Positions 1 to 6,711 of a stretch of 11,160 nucleotides of DNA are shown one piece after another. This DNA comes from Acidobacteriota bacterium. Lineage in GTDB: Bacteria; Acidobacteriota; Terriglobia; Bryobacterales; Bryobacteraceae. The DNA is taken from contig QHXU01000163.1 in NCBI GenBank assembly GCA_003223065.1, positions 580 to 11,739 of the forward strand, in the 5' to 3' direction. The translations under genes were made by a program, and so were the position numbers. A model generated the notes under the pieces. The model ran no database searches. It was not told where the DNA came from and saw only the letters and a program-made list of their open reading frames with translations. Position 1 is the stretch's first letter. Each line of letters starts with the position of its first letter.

Positions 1-1443
1 CGGCCGGACCCGGTGGCGCGTATTTGACGTTGACCTCAGGCGGCCTTAAGTATTTCGGGACTCTGTTCCTTGATGCTGTGGACAATATTCCCGCATTGAA
101 CGGATGCACGTATGAAGTGAGCCCCTCGAAAACGTCAGTCGGAGCCGGTTTCGGCAACCTGCCGATCCTGGTGGTGACGCAAGGCGGTTGCCCATATCAG
201 GTTTTGACCGCGGACTCATTCGTGAGCCCTGGGCCGAGCCCCAGCGGCACGGGCGTTATTTCGGCAGGCTTCGCGGCAAATTCGGGCGCGCCCCGAACCG
301 CAACCATCGAGATCGCCGGCCAGCCGATCACAGTAACGCAGGGGAATCAAGGCGGATCGCTCGCGTCGCGCTTCGTGCCAATTACTCCTTGCCGAGTTGC
401 CGACACGCGCAATCCAATTGGTCCGTTCGGAGGATCCACGCTGGCCGCGAATACATCGCGCGATTTCGCAATTCCGAATGGCGCCTGTAACATTCCACCG
501 ACGGCGACGGCTTACTCGTTGAGCGTAGCGGTGGTCCCCCAGGGATCCTTGGGATACCTGACGGTGTGACCGGCCGGCGAACTGCAACCCTTCGTCGCCA
601 CGCTGACCTCGCTCGAAGGCCGCATTCGAGCGAATGCGGCGATAGTGCCCGCAGGGGCCAACGGAGCCGTGAGCGTTTTCGCCACCAACACTACCGATGT
701 AATCCTCGATATCAACGGCTATTTCGTCCCGGCAACCGATCCCGCCGGGCTGGCGTTTTACCCGTTGGCCCCGTGCCGGGTCGCGGACACCCGCAACTCG
801 GCCAGTCCGCTCGGGGGGCCCTCTTTAGCAGCGCAAAGCACGCGCACCTTTCCGGTCGCTCAAAGCTCATGCGGAATTTGAATTTCGCCGCGGTGCCGAA
901 GGGACCCTTGGGATATCTGACCGCATGGCCCACCGGGAAATCTCAACCGCTGGCAGCATCGCTCACTGCGCCGACCGGGACCGTTACCGCAAACGCAGTA
1001 ATCGTGCCCGCCGGCACGAACGGGTCCGTGGACATATATTCGACGGACAACACGGATCTGGTGATCGACATTACCGGCTACTTTGCGCTGCCCGGGCCGG
1101 CGGACTTTCGCTTTACAATCTGTCTCCATGCCGGGTGCTGGACACACGGCAGCCAGCGGGTACGCCCGCTTTCAGCGGTCCGCGCGATGTGAATGTTGGA
1201 TCGAGCGGCTGCGGCGCACCGCCCTCCGCGCGGGCGTACGTTTTTAACGCCACCGTTGTACCGCCGGGACCATTCGGCTATCTAACGTTGTGGCCGCAGG
1301 GACAGGCACAGCCGCTGGTTGCAACGCTCAATGCGATTACATCCAACATGGCGATCACGCCGACGCAAAACGGATCCATCAGCGCGTACGCTTTGAATCC
1401 GGCGCATCTGGTGTTGGATATCTTCGGCTACTTCGCGCCATAG
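1..1443 (+). pseudogene. Decayed secreted BACON-domain repeat protein (3' part)
   Basis: This reads as the 3' part of a large extracellular protein gene entering from the left edge, without its start or signal peptide. A BACON-like beta-sandwich is visible at about 105-341 (pattern C-x-Y ... RTATIEIAG ... ITVTQ). Three repeated modules follow, each with a CRVADTR-type start, a GYLT-W-P core and a GYF end. The reading frame is broken three times. TGA at 567-569 stands where the other modules have TGG (Trp of GYLTxWP). Near 876-881 about ten residues are missing between SCGI and LNFAAV, and the frame changes. Near 1102 a G is missing (PAG becomes PAD) and the frame changes again. The last module ends intact at TAG 1441-1443. 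BACON domains are thought to bind carbohydrate or mucin-like ligands; the role here is unknown. Each break restores homology in another frame, so decay is more likely than non-coding DNA. Sequencing error remains possible, especially for the 1-base change. Confidence 0.8.
372..1434 (+). repeat. Three tandem protein modules (DTR...GYLTxWP...GYF)
   Basis: Three copies of a roughly 110-residue module lie in tandem: 372-725, 756-1084 and 1111-1434, read in changing frames because of the lesions. Shared landmarks are a start like FVPITPCRVADTR, a small Cys-containing loop (GACN, SSCG, SGCG), GYLT-W-P, an N-x-x-I/V-P-x-x-NGS/A stretch, and a final LDI-GYF. The same landmark order occurs in secreted actinobacterial and acidobacterial proteins (LDTR ... 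GYLTVYP ... VDVVGYF), usually as C-terminal repeats; this comparison is from memory. The second module lacks about ten residues after SCGI. Confidence 0.75.
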
Positions 1444-1445
1444 GG

Positions 1446-1475
1446 CCAGAATCGCCTTCCCCAGAATCGACTTCC
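1446..1475 (+). repeat. 15-base tandem duplication
   Basis: Two adjacent 15-base units, CCAGAATCGCCTTCC at 1446-1460 and CCAGAATCGACTTCC at 1461-1475, differ at one base. They begin three bases after the stop of the decayed repeat-protein gene. They probably reflect a local slippage duplication in unconstrained DNA. No function is visible. Confidence 0.7.
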
Positions 1476-1569
1476 ATGGATACCGAGGGGTCACGAAGCA
1501 GACGCCCAGTGCGATCCACGTGATCCGCAGGAGGTGCAGCACCAGGACTGCGATCTCCCACCGTTTCGA

Positions 1570-1589
1570 ATCGCATCGTGCGATATAGT
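1570..1589 (+). promoter_or_regulatory. Possible -10 box overlapped by a palindrome
   Basis: TATAGT at 1584-1589 matches the sigma-70 -10 consensus at five of six positions and lies about 73 bases before the ATG at 1663. No convincing -35 hexamer is found 16-18 bases upstream. A perfect 6-base inverted repeat with a 3-base centre (ATCGCA-TCG-TGCGAT, 1570-1584) runs into the -10 box and could be an operator. Both signals are short and could be chance. Confidence 0.25.
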
Positions 1590-1662
1590 AGGCAACGCGC
1601 GGGCCTCTCACATGGAAAATCCGGTTCTATTCAGACGGTCTAATAGCGAGGAGCGAGTCAAG

Positions 1663-3834
1663 ATGAAGGCACGAGTGTGGTTTTTGGCCATCGTGGTAGT
1701 TGGTATAGCGATGTCCGTGGGCCCCTTGCGGGCCGGAGCCGGCGCTCCGCAACTCACCGGCGAAGCGGTCCGCATCGACAGCGACGACATCGGCGGTGTG
1801 GTTACCAGCGCGAAGGGACCGGAGGCAGGGGTCTGGGTGATCGCGGAAACGACTGACCTGCCCACCAAATTCGTCAAGATCGTGGTCACCGATGACCGGG
1901 GGCGCTACGTGGTGCCAGATCTGCCGAAAGCGAACTACATGGTCTGGGTCCGCGGCTACGGGCTGGTGGATTCGACGAAGGTTCAGGCCACCCCAGGCAA
2001 GATCGTGAACCTGACGGCAGCGGTGGCGCCCAATTCGCGCGCGGCGGCGGAATACTACCCGGCCGGCTATTGGTTTTCGTTGATCCGGGTGCCGGACAAG
2101 AGCGAATTTCCCGGCACGGGGCCCAGCGGTAACGGCATTTCGCGAAACATGAAGAGCCAGGCCGAGTGGCTCAGGAACTTGAAGTCGGGCGGCTGCTGGG
2201 CCTGTCATCAGCTGGGCAACAAGGCGACGCGGGAGATCCCCAAGAACCTGGGCGCATTCGATTCCACGGCGCTCGCATGGGAGCGGCGTATCCAGTCCGG
2301 ACAGGCCGGCGGCAACATGATCAGCGGCCTCAACCAGCTTGGCCGGGAGCGGGCGCTAGCGGTGTTTGCGGACTGGACCGATCGGATCGCCGCCGGCGAA
2401 CTGCCGCCGGCACCGCCACGGCCGGAGGGCCTGGAGCGAAACGTCGTCATCACCCAGTGGGACTGGGCCGATCCGAAGGCGTACCTCCACGATGAGGTGT
2501 CGACAGACCGGCGGAATCCGAAGATCAATGCCAACGGCCTCATCTATGGTTCCCTCGAGCTGAGCGCGGATTATCTTCCCGTTCTCGATCCGGTACGCCA
2601 CACAAGGAGCCAGGTGAAGTTGACGGTCCGCGATCCGAAGACGCCGCCTGCGGCGGAGCCGGCGATGCCACAGCCTTCGCCCTACTGGGGCGATGAAATC
2701 ATCTGGACCAGCAAGAACAACGTGCACAATCCAATGTTCGATGAGAAGGGCCGGGTCTGGATCACCTCCGCCGTGCGCCCGCCGGCCAACCCGGACTTTT
2801 GCAAAGAGGGGTCGAGTCATCCGTCGGCGAAGCTGTTCCCGATTGCAAGAAGCGAGCGCCATCTAGCCGTGTATGATCCCAAAACGAAGCAGCTCACGCA
2901 CATCAGCACGTGCTTCGGCACACACCACCTGATGTTCGCCGAGGACGCGAACAACACGCTCTGGACGAGCGGCGGAGGCCAGGTCGTCGGCTGGCTGAAC
3001 ACGAAGATGTTCGACGAGACGCACGATGAGGTGAAATCGCAGGGGTGGACCGCGCTCATCATCGACACCAACGGCAACGGCAAGCGGGACGCGTATGTGG
3101 AGCCCAATCAACCGCTCGATCCCACCAAGGACAAGCGTTTCGGCGGGGCGTTCTACGCCGTCGCCCCGGCTCCGGACGGTTCGGTCTGGGGATCGGTGTT
3201 GGGTTTTCCTGGCGCCGTCGTCCGGCTGAATCCGGGAACGAACCCGCCGGAGACCGCGCTGGCGGAAGTGTACGAGCCACCGTTCAACAACCCGAAGGCG
3301 CCCGTGCAGGGGTTCTCGCCTCGCGGGATGGATATCGACCGCAACGGCGTCGTCTGGGCGGCCCTGGCGAGCGGGCATCTCGCCAGCTTCGACCGCCGCA
3401 AATGCAGGGGGCCACTTAACGGGCCGACAGCCACGGGACAGCATTGTCCCGAGGGGTGGACGCTTTATCCGGAGCCGCTGCCGCAGATCAAAGGTGTTTC
3501 GGATCCGGGCAGCGCGGAGGGCAGCTACTACACGTGGGTGGATCAGTTCGACACTTTCGGGCTGGGCACAAACATCCCCATCAACACCGGCAACGCGTCG
3601 GAAGGGCTGCTGGTTCTGAAGGACGGCAAATGGATCGTTCTCCGCATCCCCTATCCGCTAGGGTTCTACACCAAATGGCTGGATGGCCGCATCGACGATC
3701 CCAATGGCGGATGGAAGGGCCGGGGGTTATGGGCGACAGTCAGTACCCGAGCACCCTTTCACATGGAAACCGGTAAGGGAACAACAAGCAAGGTCATGCA
3801 CTTCCAGCTTCGCCCCGACCCGCTCGCCAAGTAA
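1663..3834 (+). CDS. Secreted carboxypeptidase-regulatory/CxxCH/beta-propeller protein
   Basis: This 723-residue exported protein is of unknown function. ATG 1663 is chosen because AGGAG lies at 1649-1653 and because a clear signal peptide starts there (MKAR, a hydrophobic run to about residue 20, then AGAGA); the open frame reaches back to 1534, but that would bury the signal peptide. Residues about 43-125 resemble a carboxypeptidase-regulatory-like beta-sandwich (GGVVTS ... TDDRGRYVVPDLP). A single haem-attachment motif C178-W-A-C181-H182 follows, with M219 in GGNMISG as a possible distal ligand. Residues about 341-680 look like a Vgb/SMP-30-type beta-propeller, with repeated blades such as FDEKGRVWIT, APDGSVWGS and DRNGVVWAA. 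An acidic loop D468-x-N-x-N-G-x-x-D476 looks able to bind calcium. The combination suggests a periplasmic redox or sensing protein, possibly a c-type cytochrome. Streptogramin-lyase-like naming would be similarity only. It appears to be a single-gene unit before recA. Confidence 0.8.
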   Translation: MKARVWFLAIVVVGIAMSVGPLRAGAGAPQLTGEAVRIDSDDIGGVVTSAKGPEAGVWVIAETTDLPTKFVKIVVTDDRGRYVVPDLPKANYMVWVRGYGLVDSTKVQATPGKIVNLTAAVAPNSRAAAEYYPAGYWFSLIRVPDKSEFPGTGPSGNGISRNMKSQAEWLRNLKSGGCWACHQLGNKATREIPKNLGAFDSTALAWERRIQSGQAGGNMISGLNQLGRERALAVFADWTDRIAAGELPPAPPRPEGLERNVVITQWDWADPKAYLHDEVSTDRRNPKINANGLIYGSLELSADYLPVLDPVRHTRSQVKLTVRDPKTPPAAEPAMPQPSPYWGDEIIWTSKNNVHNPMFDEKGRVWITSAVRPPANPDFCKEGSSHPSAKLFPIARSERHLAVYDPKTKQLTHISTCFGTHHLMFAEDANNTLWTSGGGQVVGWLNTKMFDETHDEVKSQGWTALIIDTNGNGKRDAYVEPNQPLDPTKDKRFGGAFYAVAPAPDGSVWGSVLGFPGAVVRLNPGTNPPETALAEVYEPPFNNPKAPVQGFSPRGMDIDRNGVVWAALASGHLASFDRRKCRGPLNGPTATGQHCPEGWTLYPEPLPQIKGVSDPGSAEGSYYTWVDQFDTFGLGTNIPINTGNASEGLLVLKDGKWIVLRIPYPLGFYTKWLDGRIDDPNGGWKGRGLWATVSTRAPFHMETGKGTTSKVMHFQLRPDPLAK

Positions 3835-3914
3835 ACGAATCAGCAAAGTAACACAACGAAGTTTTCCTGAGAGATTCTCCACCATACGTACACCTATTCG
3901 TCGAGGTATATTCG

Positions 3915-4976
3915 ATGCCCGCGACCGCCGAACGCACCCACCAGATAATGAACACGCTGCTTCAAATGGAGAAGCAGTTCGGGAAGGGCGCGGTGTTGCA
4001 GCTCGGCTCGCGGAATGCGCTGCCGGTGAGCGTGATCTCGAGCGGCTCCATCTCGTTCGACTCGGCGCTCGGCGTCGGCGGATTCCCTCGAGGGCGCGTG
4101 ATCGAGATATTCGGCCCGGAATCATCCGGGAAAACGACGATCGCGCTGCACCTGATCGCGGAGGCCCAGGCGGCGGGCGGCGCCGCGGCATTCATCGACG
4201 CGGAACACGCGCTCGACCCCGGCTACGCCCGCAAGCTAGGTGTGGACGTCGATAATTTGCTGGTCTCCCAGCCGGATTGCGGCGAGCAAGCGCTCGAAAT
4301 CACCAGCGCGCTTGTCTCTTCAGGCGTGATCGACGTGGTGGTGGTGGATTCGGTAGCGGCGCTGGTGCCAAAGGCGGAACTCGACGGCGAAATGGGCGAC
4401 AGCTTCATGGGGCTGCATGCCCGATTGATGTCGCAGGCACTGCGCAAGCTGACAGGCGCGGTGGCGCGCGCCAATGCATGCCTGGTCTTCATTAACCAGG
4501 TTCGCGAAAAAATCGGGGTCGTATTCGGGAACCCGGAGACTACCACCGGAGGCCGGGCGTTGAAGTTTTATTCCTCAGTGCGCGTCGAAGTCCGCCGAAT
4601 CAGCTCGCTGAAGGAGGGCGAGCAGGTCATCGGGAACCGCACGAAGATCAAAGTGGTAAAGAACAAAGTGGCGGCGCCGTTCCGCGACGCCGAGGTCGAT
4701 ATTCTGTATGGCGAAGGGATTTCCCGCGAAGGCGACCTTCTTGACCTCGGAGCCGAGCAGGGCGTCATCGAAAAGAGCGGCTCCTGGTTCAGCTTTCAAG
4801 GCGAGAGGATGGCGCAGGGCCGCGACAACTCGCGCATCTTCTTGCGGGAGCACCCCCAAATACGCGACCGCATCGTCTCCGCGGTTCGTCAAAAAATCGG
4901 CCTGGCTAAACCCGAAACGGCGCTCCCCAAAGCGTCCGCCGCCCAGCCCGCCGGTGCGATCGCGCAATCCGCGTAA
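3915..4976 (+). CDS. recA: Recombinase RecA
   Basis: RecA polymerises on single-stranded DNA, drives ATP-dependent strand exchange and triggers LexA self-cleavage. At 353 residues it has normal length. Visible elements: N-terminal QMEKQFGKGAV; Walker A GPESSGKT at 67-74; IDAEHALDP with the expected catalytic Glu at 97; Walker B VVVVDS at 141-146; loop L1 around 157-166; loop L2 from FINQVREKIG through GNPETTTGG at about 192-213; and VKNKVAAPF. ATG 3915 is preceded by GAGGT at 3903-3907. Two details differ from common RecA proteins: L1 reads DSFMGLHARLM, with Phe where DSH is usual, and the C-terminal tail is rich in Ala, Pro and Lys rather than acidic. The gene lies 80 bases after the propeller gene and 104 bases before the atp cluster. 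No familiar LexA box was recognised upstream. Confidence 0.97.
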   Translation: MPATAERTHQIMNTLLQMEKQFGKGAVLQLGSRNALPVSVISSGSISFDSALGVGGFPRGRVIEIFGPESSGKTTIALHLIAEAQAAGGAAAFIDAEHALDPGYARKLGVDVDNLLVSQPDCGEQALEITSALVSSGVIDVVVVDSVAALVPKAELDGEMGDSFMGLHARLMSQALRKLTGAVARANACLVFINQVREKIGVVFGNPETTTGGRALKFYSSVRVEVRRISSLKEGEQVIGNRTKIKVVKNKVAAPFRDAEVDILYGEGISREGDLLDLGAEQGVIEKSGSWFSFQGERMAQGRDNSRIFLREHPQIRDRIVSAVRQKIGLAKPETALPKASAAQPAGAIAQSA

Positions 4977-4978
4977 GT

Positions 4979-5008
4979 TTGACCCAAACCCGCTGGTTAT
5001 GCTAACTT
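4979..5008 (+). promoter_or_regulatory. Possible promoter of the atp cluster
   Basis: TTGACC at 4979-4984 is a good -35 match immediately after the recA stop codon. Eighteen bases downstream lies TAACTT (5003-5008), a weak -10. TATGCT (4998-5003) is a better -10 match, but its 13-base spacing is too short. The position, just before the structured leader and about 75 bases ahead of the first atp gene, makes a promoter plausible but not proven. Confidence 0.3.
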
Positions 5009-5058
5009 AGCGACTTCAGAGACAGTCCGTCGTAGATCGTCTCCATAAGTTCGTTAGC
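5001..5058 (+). other. Nested inverted repeat in the atp leader
   Basis: Three nested arms pair in register: GCTAAC 5001-5006 with GTTAGC 5053-5058; ACTT 5013-5016 with AAGT 5047-5050; GAGAC 5019-5023 with GTCTC 5039-5043. The internal loops are short (6 against 2 bases, then 2 against 3), and the apical loop is 15 bases (5024-5038). As RNA this would form one bulged hairpin filling most of the recA-atp gap. No run of T follows, so it is not a typical intrinsic terminator. It ends 22 bases before the first atp start codon, which has no clear Shine-Dalgarno sequence, so a role in leader structure or initiation is possible. Covariation has not been tested. Confidence 0.4.
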
Positions 5059-5080
5059 TCGTTCCCTGCACAATTTCCTG

Positions 5081-5530
5081 ATGGAACAGACACTCCAAGC
5101 CCTCGGTGGGATTCTGCTGAAAGCGATCCCGACAGTCTGCCTGGTCCTGCTGCTGTACTTCTATTTCAAGGTGATGCTGTTCGGACCGCTTGAAAAGGTG
5201 CTGAAGCGGCGTGACGAGCTCACAGAAGGAGCGCGCAAGGTAGCCGCCGAGAGTCTGGCGGCGGCCGAGCGCAAGGCCCAAGAGTACGAAGCCAAGCTAC
5301 GGGACGCGAGGGCCGAGGTCTATCGGGAACAGGAAGAGACGCGCCGCCGATGGCTTGAGGATCAAGCGTTGCAGATCGCCAAGGCGCGCCAGAGCGCTGA
5401 AGCCTTGGTGCGCGCCGCCAAGGAACAGATTGCGGCCGAAGCGGCCGCGGCGCGCGGGAGCCTGGCGGATACCAGCGCCGCGCTCGCCGACGAGATCGCC
5501 GCGGCCGTGCTTGTCCGGAGGGCCGGATGA
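5081..5530 (+). CDS. atpF: ATP synthase F0 b-type subunit (first copy, b or b')
   Basis: This 149-residue peripheral-stalk subunit links F1 to the membrane sector of the F-type ATP synthase. It has one N-terminal membrane segment at about residues 12-30 (AIPTVCLVLLLYFYF). The short FGPLEKVLKRRDE stretch, typical of b subunits, follows. A long charged Ala/Glu/Arg-rich helix, evidently coiled coil, runs to the end. There is no signal peptide, unlike the second b gene. ATG 5081 gives the normal b-type N terminus, but the bases before it (ending TTTCCTG) hold no clear Shine-Dalgarno sequence. Its last codons overlap the next gene by 4 bases (ATGA, 5527-5530), indicating translational coupling. 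It is the first gene of the atp cluster. Assigning b' rather than b is uncertain. Confidence 0.88.
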   Translation: MEQTLQALGGILLKAIPTVCLVLLLYFYFKVMLFGPLEKVLKRRDELTEGARKVAAESLAAAERKAQEYEAKLRDARAEVYREQEETRRRWLEDQALQIAKARQSAEALVRAAKEQIAAEAAAARGSLADTSAALADEIAAAVLVRRAG

Positions 5531-6093
5531 AGCGGCTTGCCGCTGTTCTCGCGCTGCTTATTGTCTCTATCGCGTGCGCCAGCGCGCAGGAACCCGCTGA
5601 AGCGAAGAAGGAGCCGGGTATCGGTTGGAAATGGGCGAATTTCGTCATTCTTGCCGCCGGACTTGGCTACCTGCTGGCGAAAAACTTGCCTCCGTTCTTC
5701 CGCTCCCGCACCGCGGCCATCCAAAAAGGCATCGCCGAAGCGCAGGAAATGAAGCGTGACGCGGAAAAGCGCGCCGCGCAAATGGACGCCCGGATGAATG
5801 CCTTAGGCGCTGAGATCGAGAAGTTTCGCACGCAGGCCGGCGCCGAGATGCACGAGGAAGGCTCGCGCATCAGGCGGGAAACCGCGAAGAATATCGAAAA
5901 ATTGCAACAGCAGGCCCAGGAGGAGATCGAATCCGCGAGCAAACGAGCGCGGCGGGAATTAAAAACCTACGCTGGCGAGCTCGCGCTCGACTTGGCCGAA
6001 CAGCGCATCCGCGCGCGACTGGATGCGGCCACGGAGACCGCTCTGGTGGAAGGCTTCGTAAATGATTTGCAGCGGCAGGGAGCAAAGAACTAG
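5527..6093 (+). CDS. atpF: ATP synthase F0 b-type subunit with N-terminal leader (second copy)
   Basis: This is a 188-residue second peripheral-stalk b protein. Residues 1-20 look like a cleavable signal peptide ending CASA before QEP. A second hydrophobic segment follows at about 36-51 (WANFVILAAGLGYLLA), then the b-type FRSRTAAIQKGIAEA stretch and a long charged coiled-coil helix ending in LALDLAEQRIRARL, a typical b C-terminal motif. The leader would place a short N-terminal stretch outside the membrane. Cys17 gives only a poor lipobox (SIAC), so lipidation is less likely. The start overlaps the previous gene by 4 bases and the stop TAG directly abuts the ATG of the delta gene. Paired b-type genes are known in cyanobacteria, alphaproteobacteria and other groups that build b/b' heterodimers. 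Confidence 0.88.
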   Translation: MKRLAAVLALLIVSIACASAQEPAEAKKEPGIGWKWANFVILAAGLGYLLAKNLPPFFRSRTAAIQKGIAEAQEMKRDAEKRAAQMDARMNALGAEIEKFRTQAGAEMHEEGSRIRRETAKNIEKLQQQAQEEIESASKRARRELKTYAGELALDLAEQRIRARLDAATETALVEGFVNDLQRQGAKN

Positions 6094-6642
6094 ATGCTCT
6101 CAGTGGTGGCAAAGCGGTACGCCAAGGCGCTGGTGGACGTGGTAACGGCGCCCGGTTCGGGAGTCGATCCTTCGAGGGCGCTTGCTGAACTGCGTTCGAT
6201 TGAGCAGCTCATGGCCGCCTCGGACGACCTGCGCAATGCGCTGCTTTCACCGGCCGTTTCGCCGTCCCGAAAACGGGCGGTGGTAGCGAAGCTTATCGCG
6301 CCGATGGGCGTGTGTAAACAAGTGCGGAATTTCGTATTCGTGGTGATCGATCATCGCCGCGTCGCGGAGTTCGGCTCAATTGTTGAAGCTTTTGAAACGT
6401 TGCTGGACGAGCGTTTGGGTTTTGTGCGCGCCGATGTATCCAGTGCTCATGCGCTGACCGACCCACAGCGGGCGAGTCTCGAGGCGCAACTTTCGCGCTT
6501 GTCTGGAAGAACCGCAAAAGTCAAATTCTCCACCGATCCGGCGCTGCTCGCCGGAGTGGTGGCGCGCGTAGGCTCGGTGGTCTACGACGGAAGCGTGCGG
6601 GGGCAACTGGAGCGGCTGCGAGTAAAATTGGTGAGCGGGTAG
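6094..6642 (+). CDS. atpH: ATP synthase F1 delta subunit
   Basis: This 182-residue protein fixes the top of the F1 alpha/beta ring to the b stalk (OSCP family). The N-terminal helical domain begins with VVAKRYAKALVDV, the usual delta opening. The C-terminal part carries the OSCP-type stretch DPALLAGVVARVGSVVYDGS, followed by LERLRVKL. Length is normal for the family. The ATG directly follows the stop of the second b gene; AGGGAG at 6077-6082 is a plausible though somewhat distant Shine-Dalgarno sequence. Its TAG stop (6640-6642) lies within the left arm of the inverted repeat that precedes atpA. Confidence 0.95.
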   Translation: MLSVVAKRYAKALVDVVTAPGSGVDPSRALAELRSIEQLMAASDDLRNALLSPAVSPSRKRAVVAKLIAPMGVCKQVRNFVFVVIDHRRVAEFGSIVEAFETLLDERLGFVRADVSSAHALTDPQRASLEAQLSRLSGRTAKVKFSTDPALLAGVVARVGSVVYDGSVRGQLERLRVKLVSG

Positions 6643-6700
6643 TGGGGAATCGCGAAGTGTTGCCCGTCTGCCCACTGCCTACTACCTGCTTTCCACTACC
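6638..6700 (+). other. Intercistronic inverted repeat before atpA
   Basis: GGTAGTGG at 6638-6645 pairs perfectly with CCACTACC at 6693-6700. Two G-U pairs and one A-U pair extend it inward to 11 pairs in RNA. The left arm contains the atpH stop codon. The right arm ends two bases before the A-rich Shine-Dalgarno sequence (AAAGGA, 6703-6708) of atpA. The loop holds a pyrimidine-rich string of near-repeats (CCACTGCC, TACTACC, CCACTACC). A ribosome ending atpH would open the stem. It could influence mRNA processing or alpha translation; this is inference. Confidence 0.4.
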
Positions 6701-6711
6701 ACAAAGGAATT

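Noticed and set aside
567..1102. Programmed frameshifting or stop read-through in the repeat protein gene
   Set aside because: There is no slippery heptamer with a downstream structure at the breaks. One break is accompanied by loss of about ten residues and another replaces a conserved Trp codon, which fits decay better.
1534..1662. Upstream start for the haem/propeller protein
   Set aside because: It would place 43 unrelated residues before a clear signal peptide, whereas ATG 1663 has AGGAG at good spacing.
3835..3914. LexA/SOS box upstream of recA
   Set aside because: No CTGT-N8-ACAG, GAAC-N4-GTTC or GTTC-N7-GTTC pattern was seen. The short TACGTA and GAGA-GAT-TCTC palindromes do not match a known box.
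6661..6700. CRISPR-like repeat cluster
   Set aside because: The near-repeats are 7-8 bases, imperfect and adjacent, without regular unique spacers.
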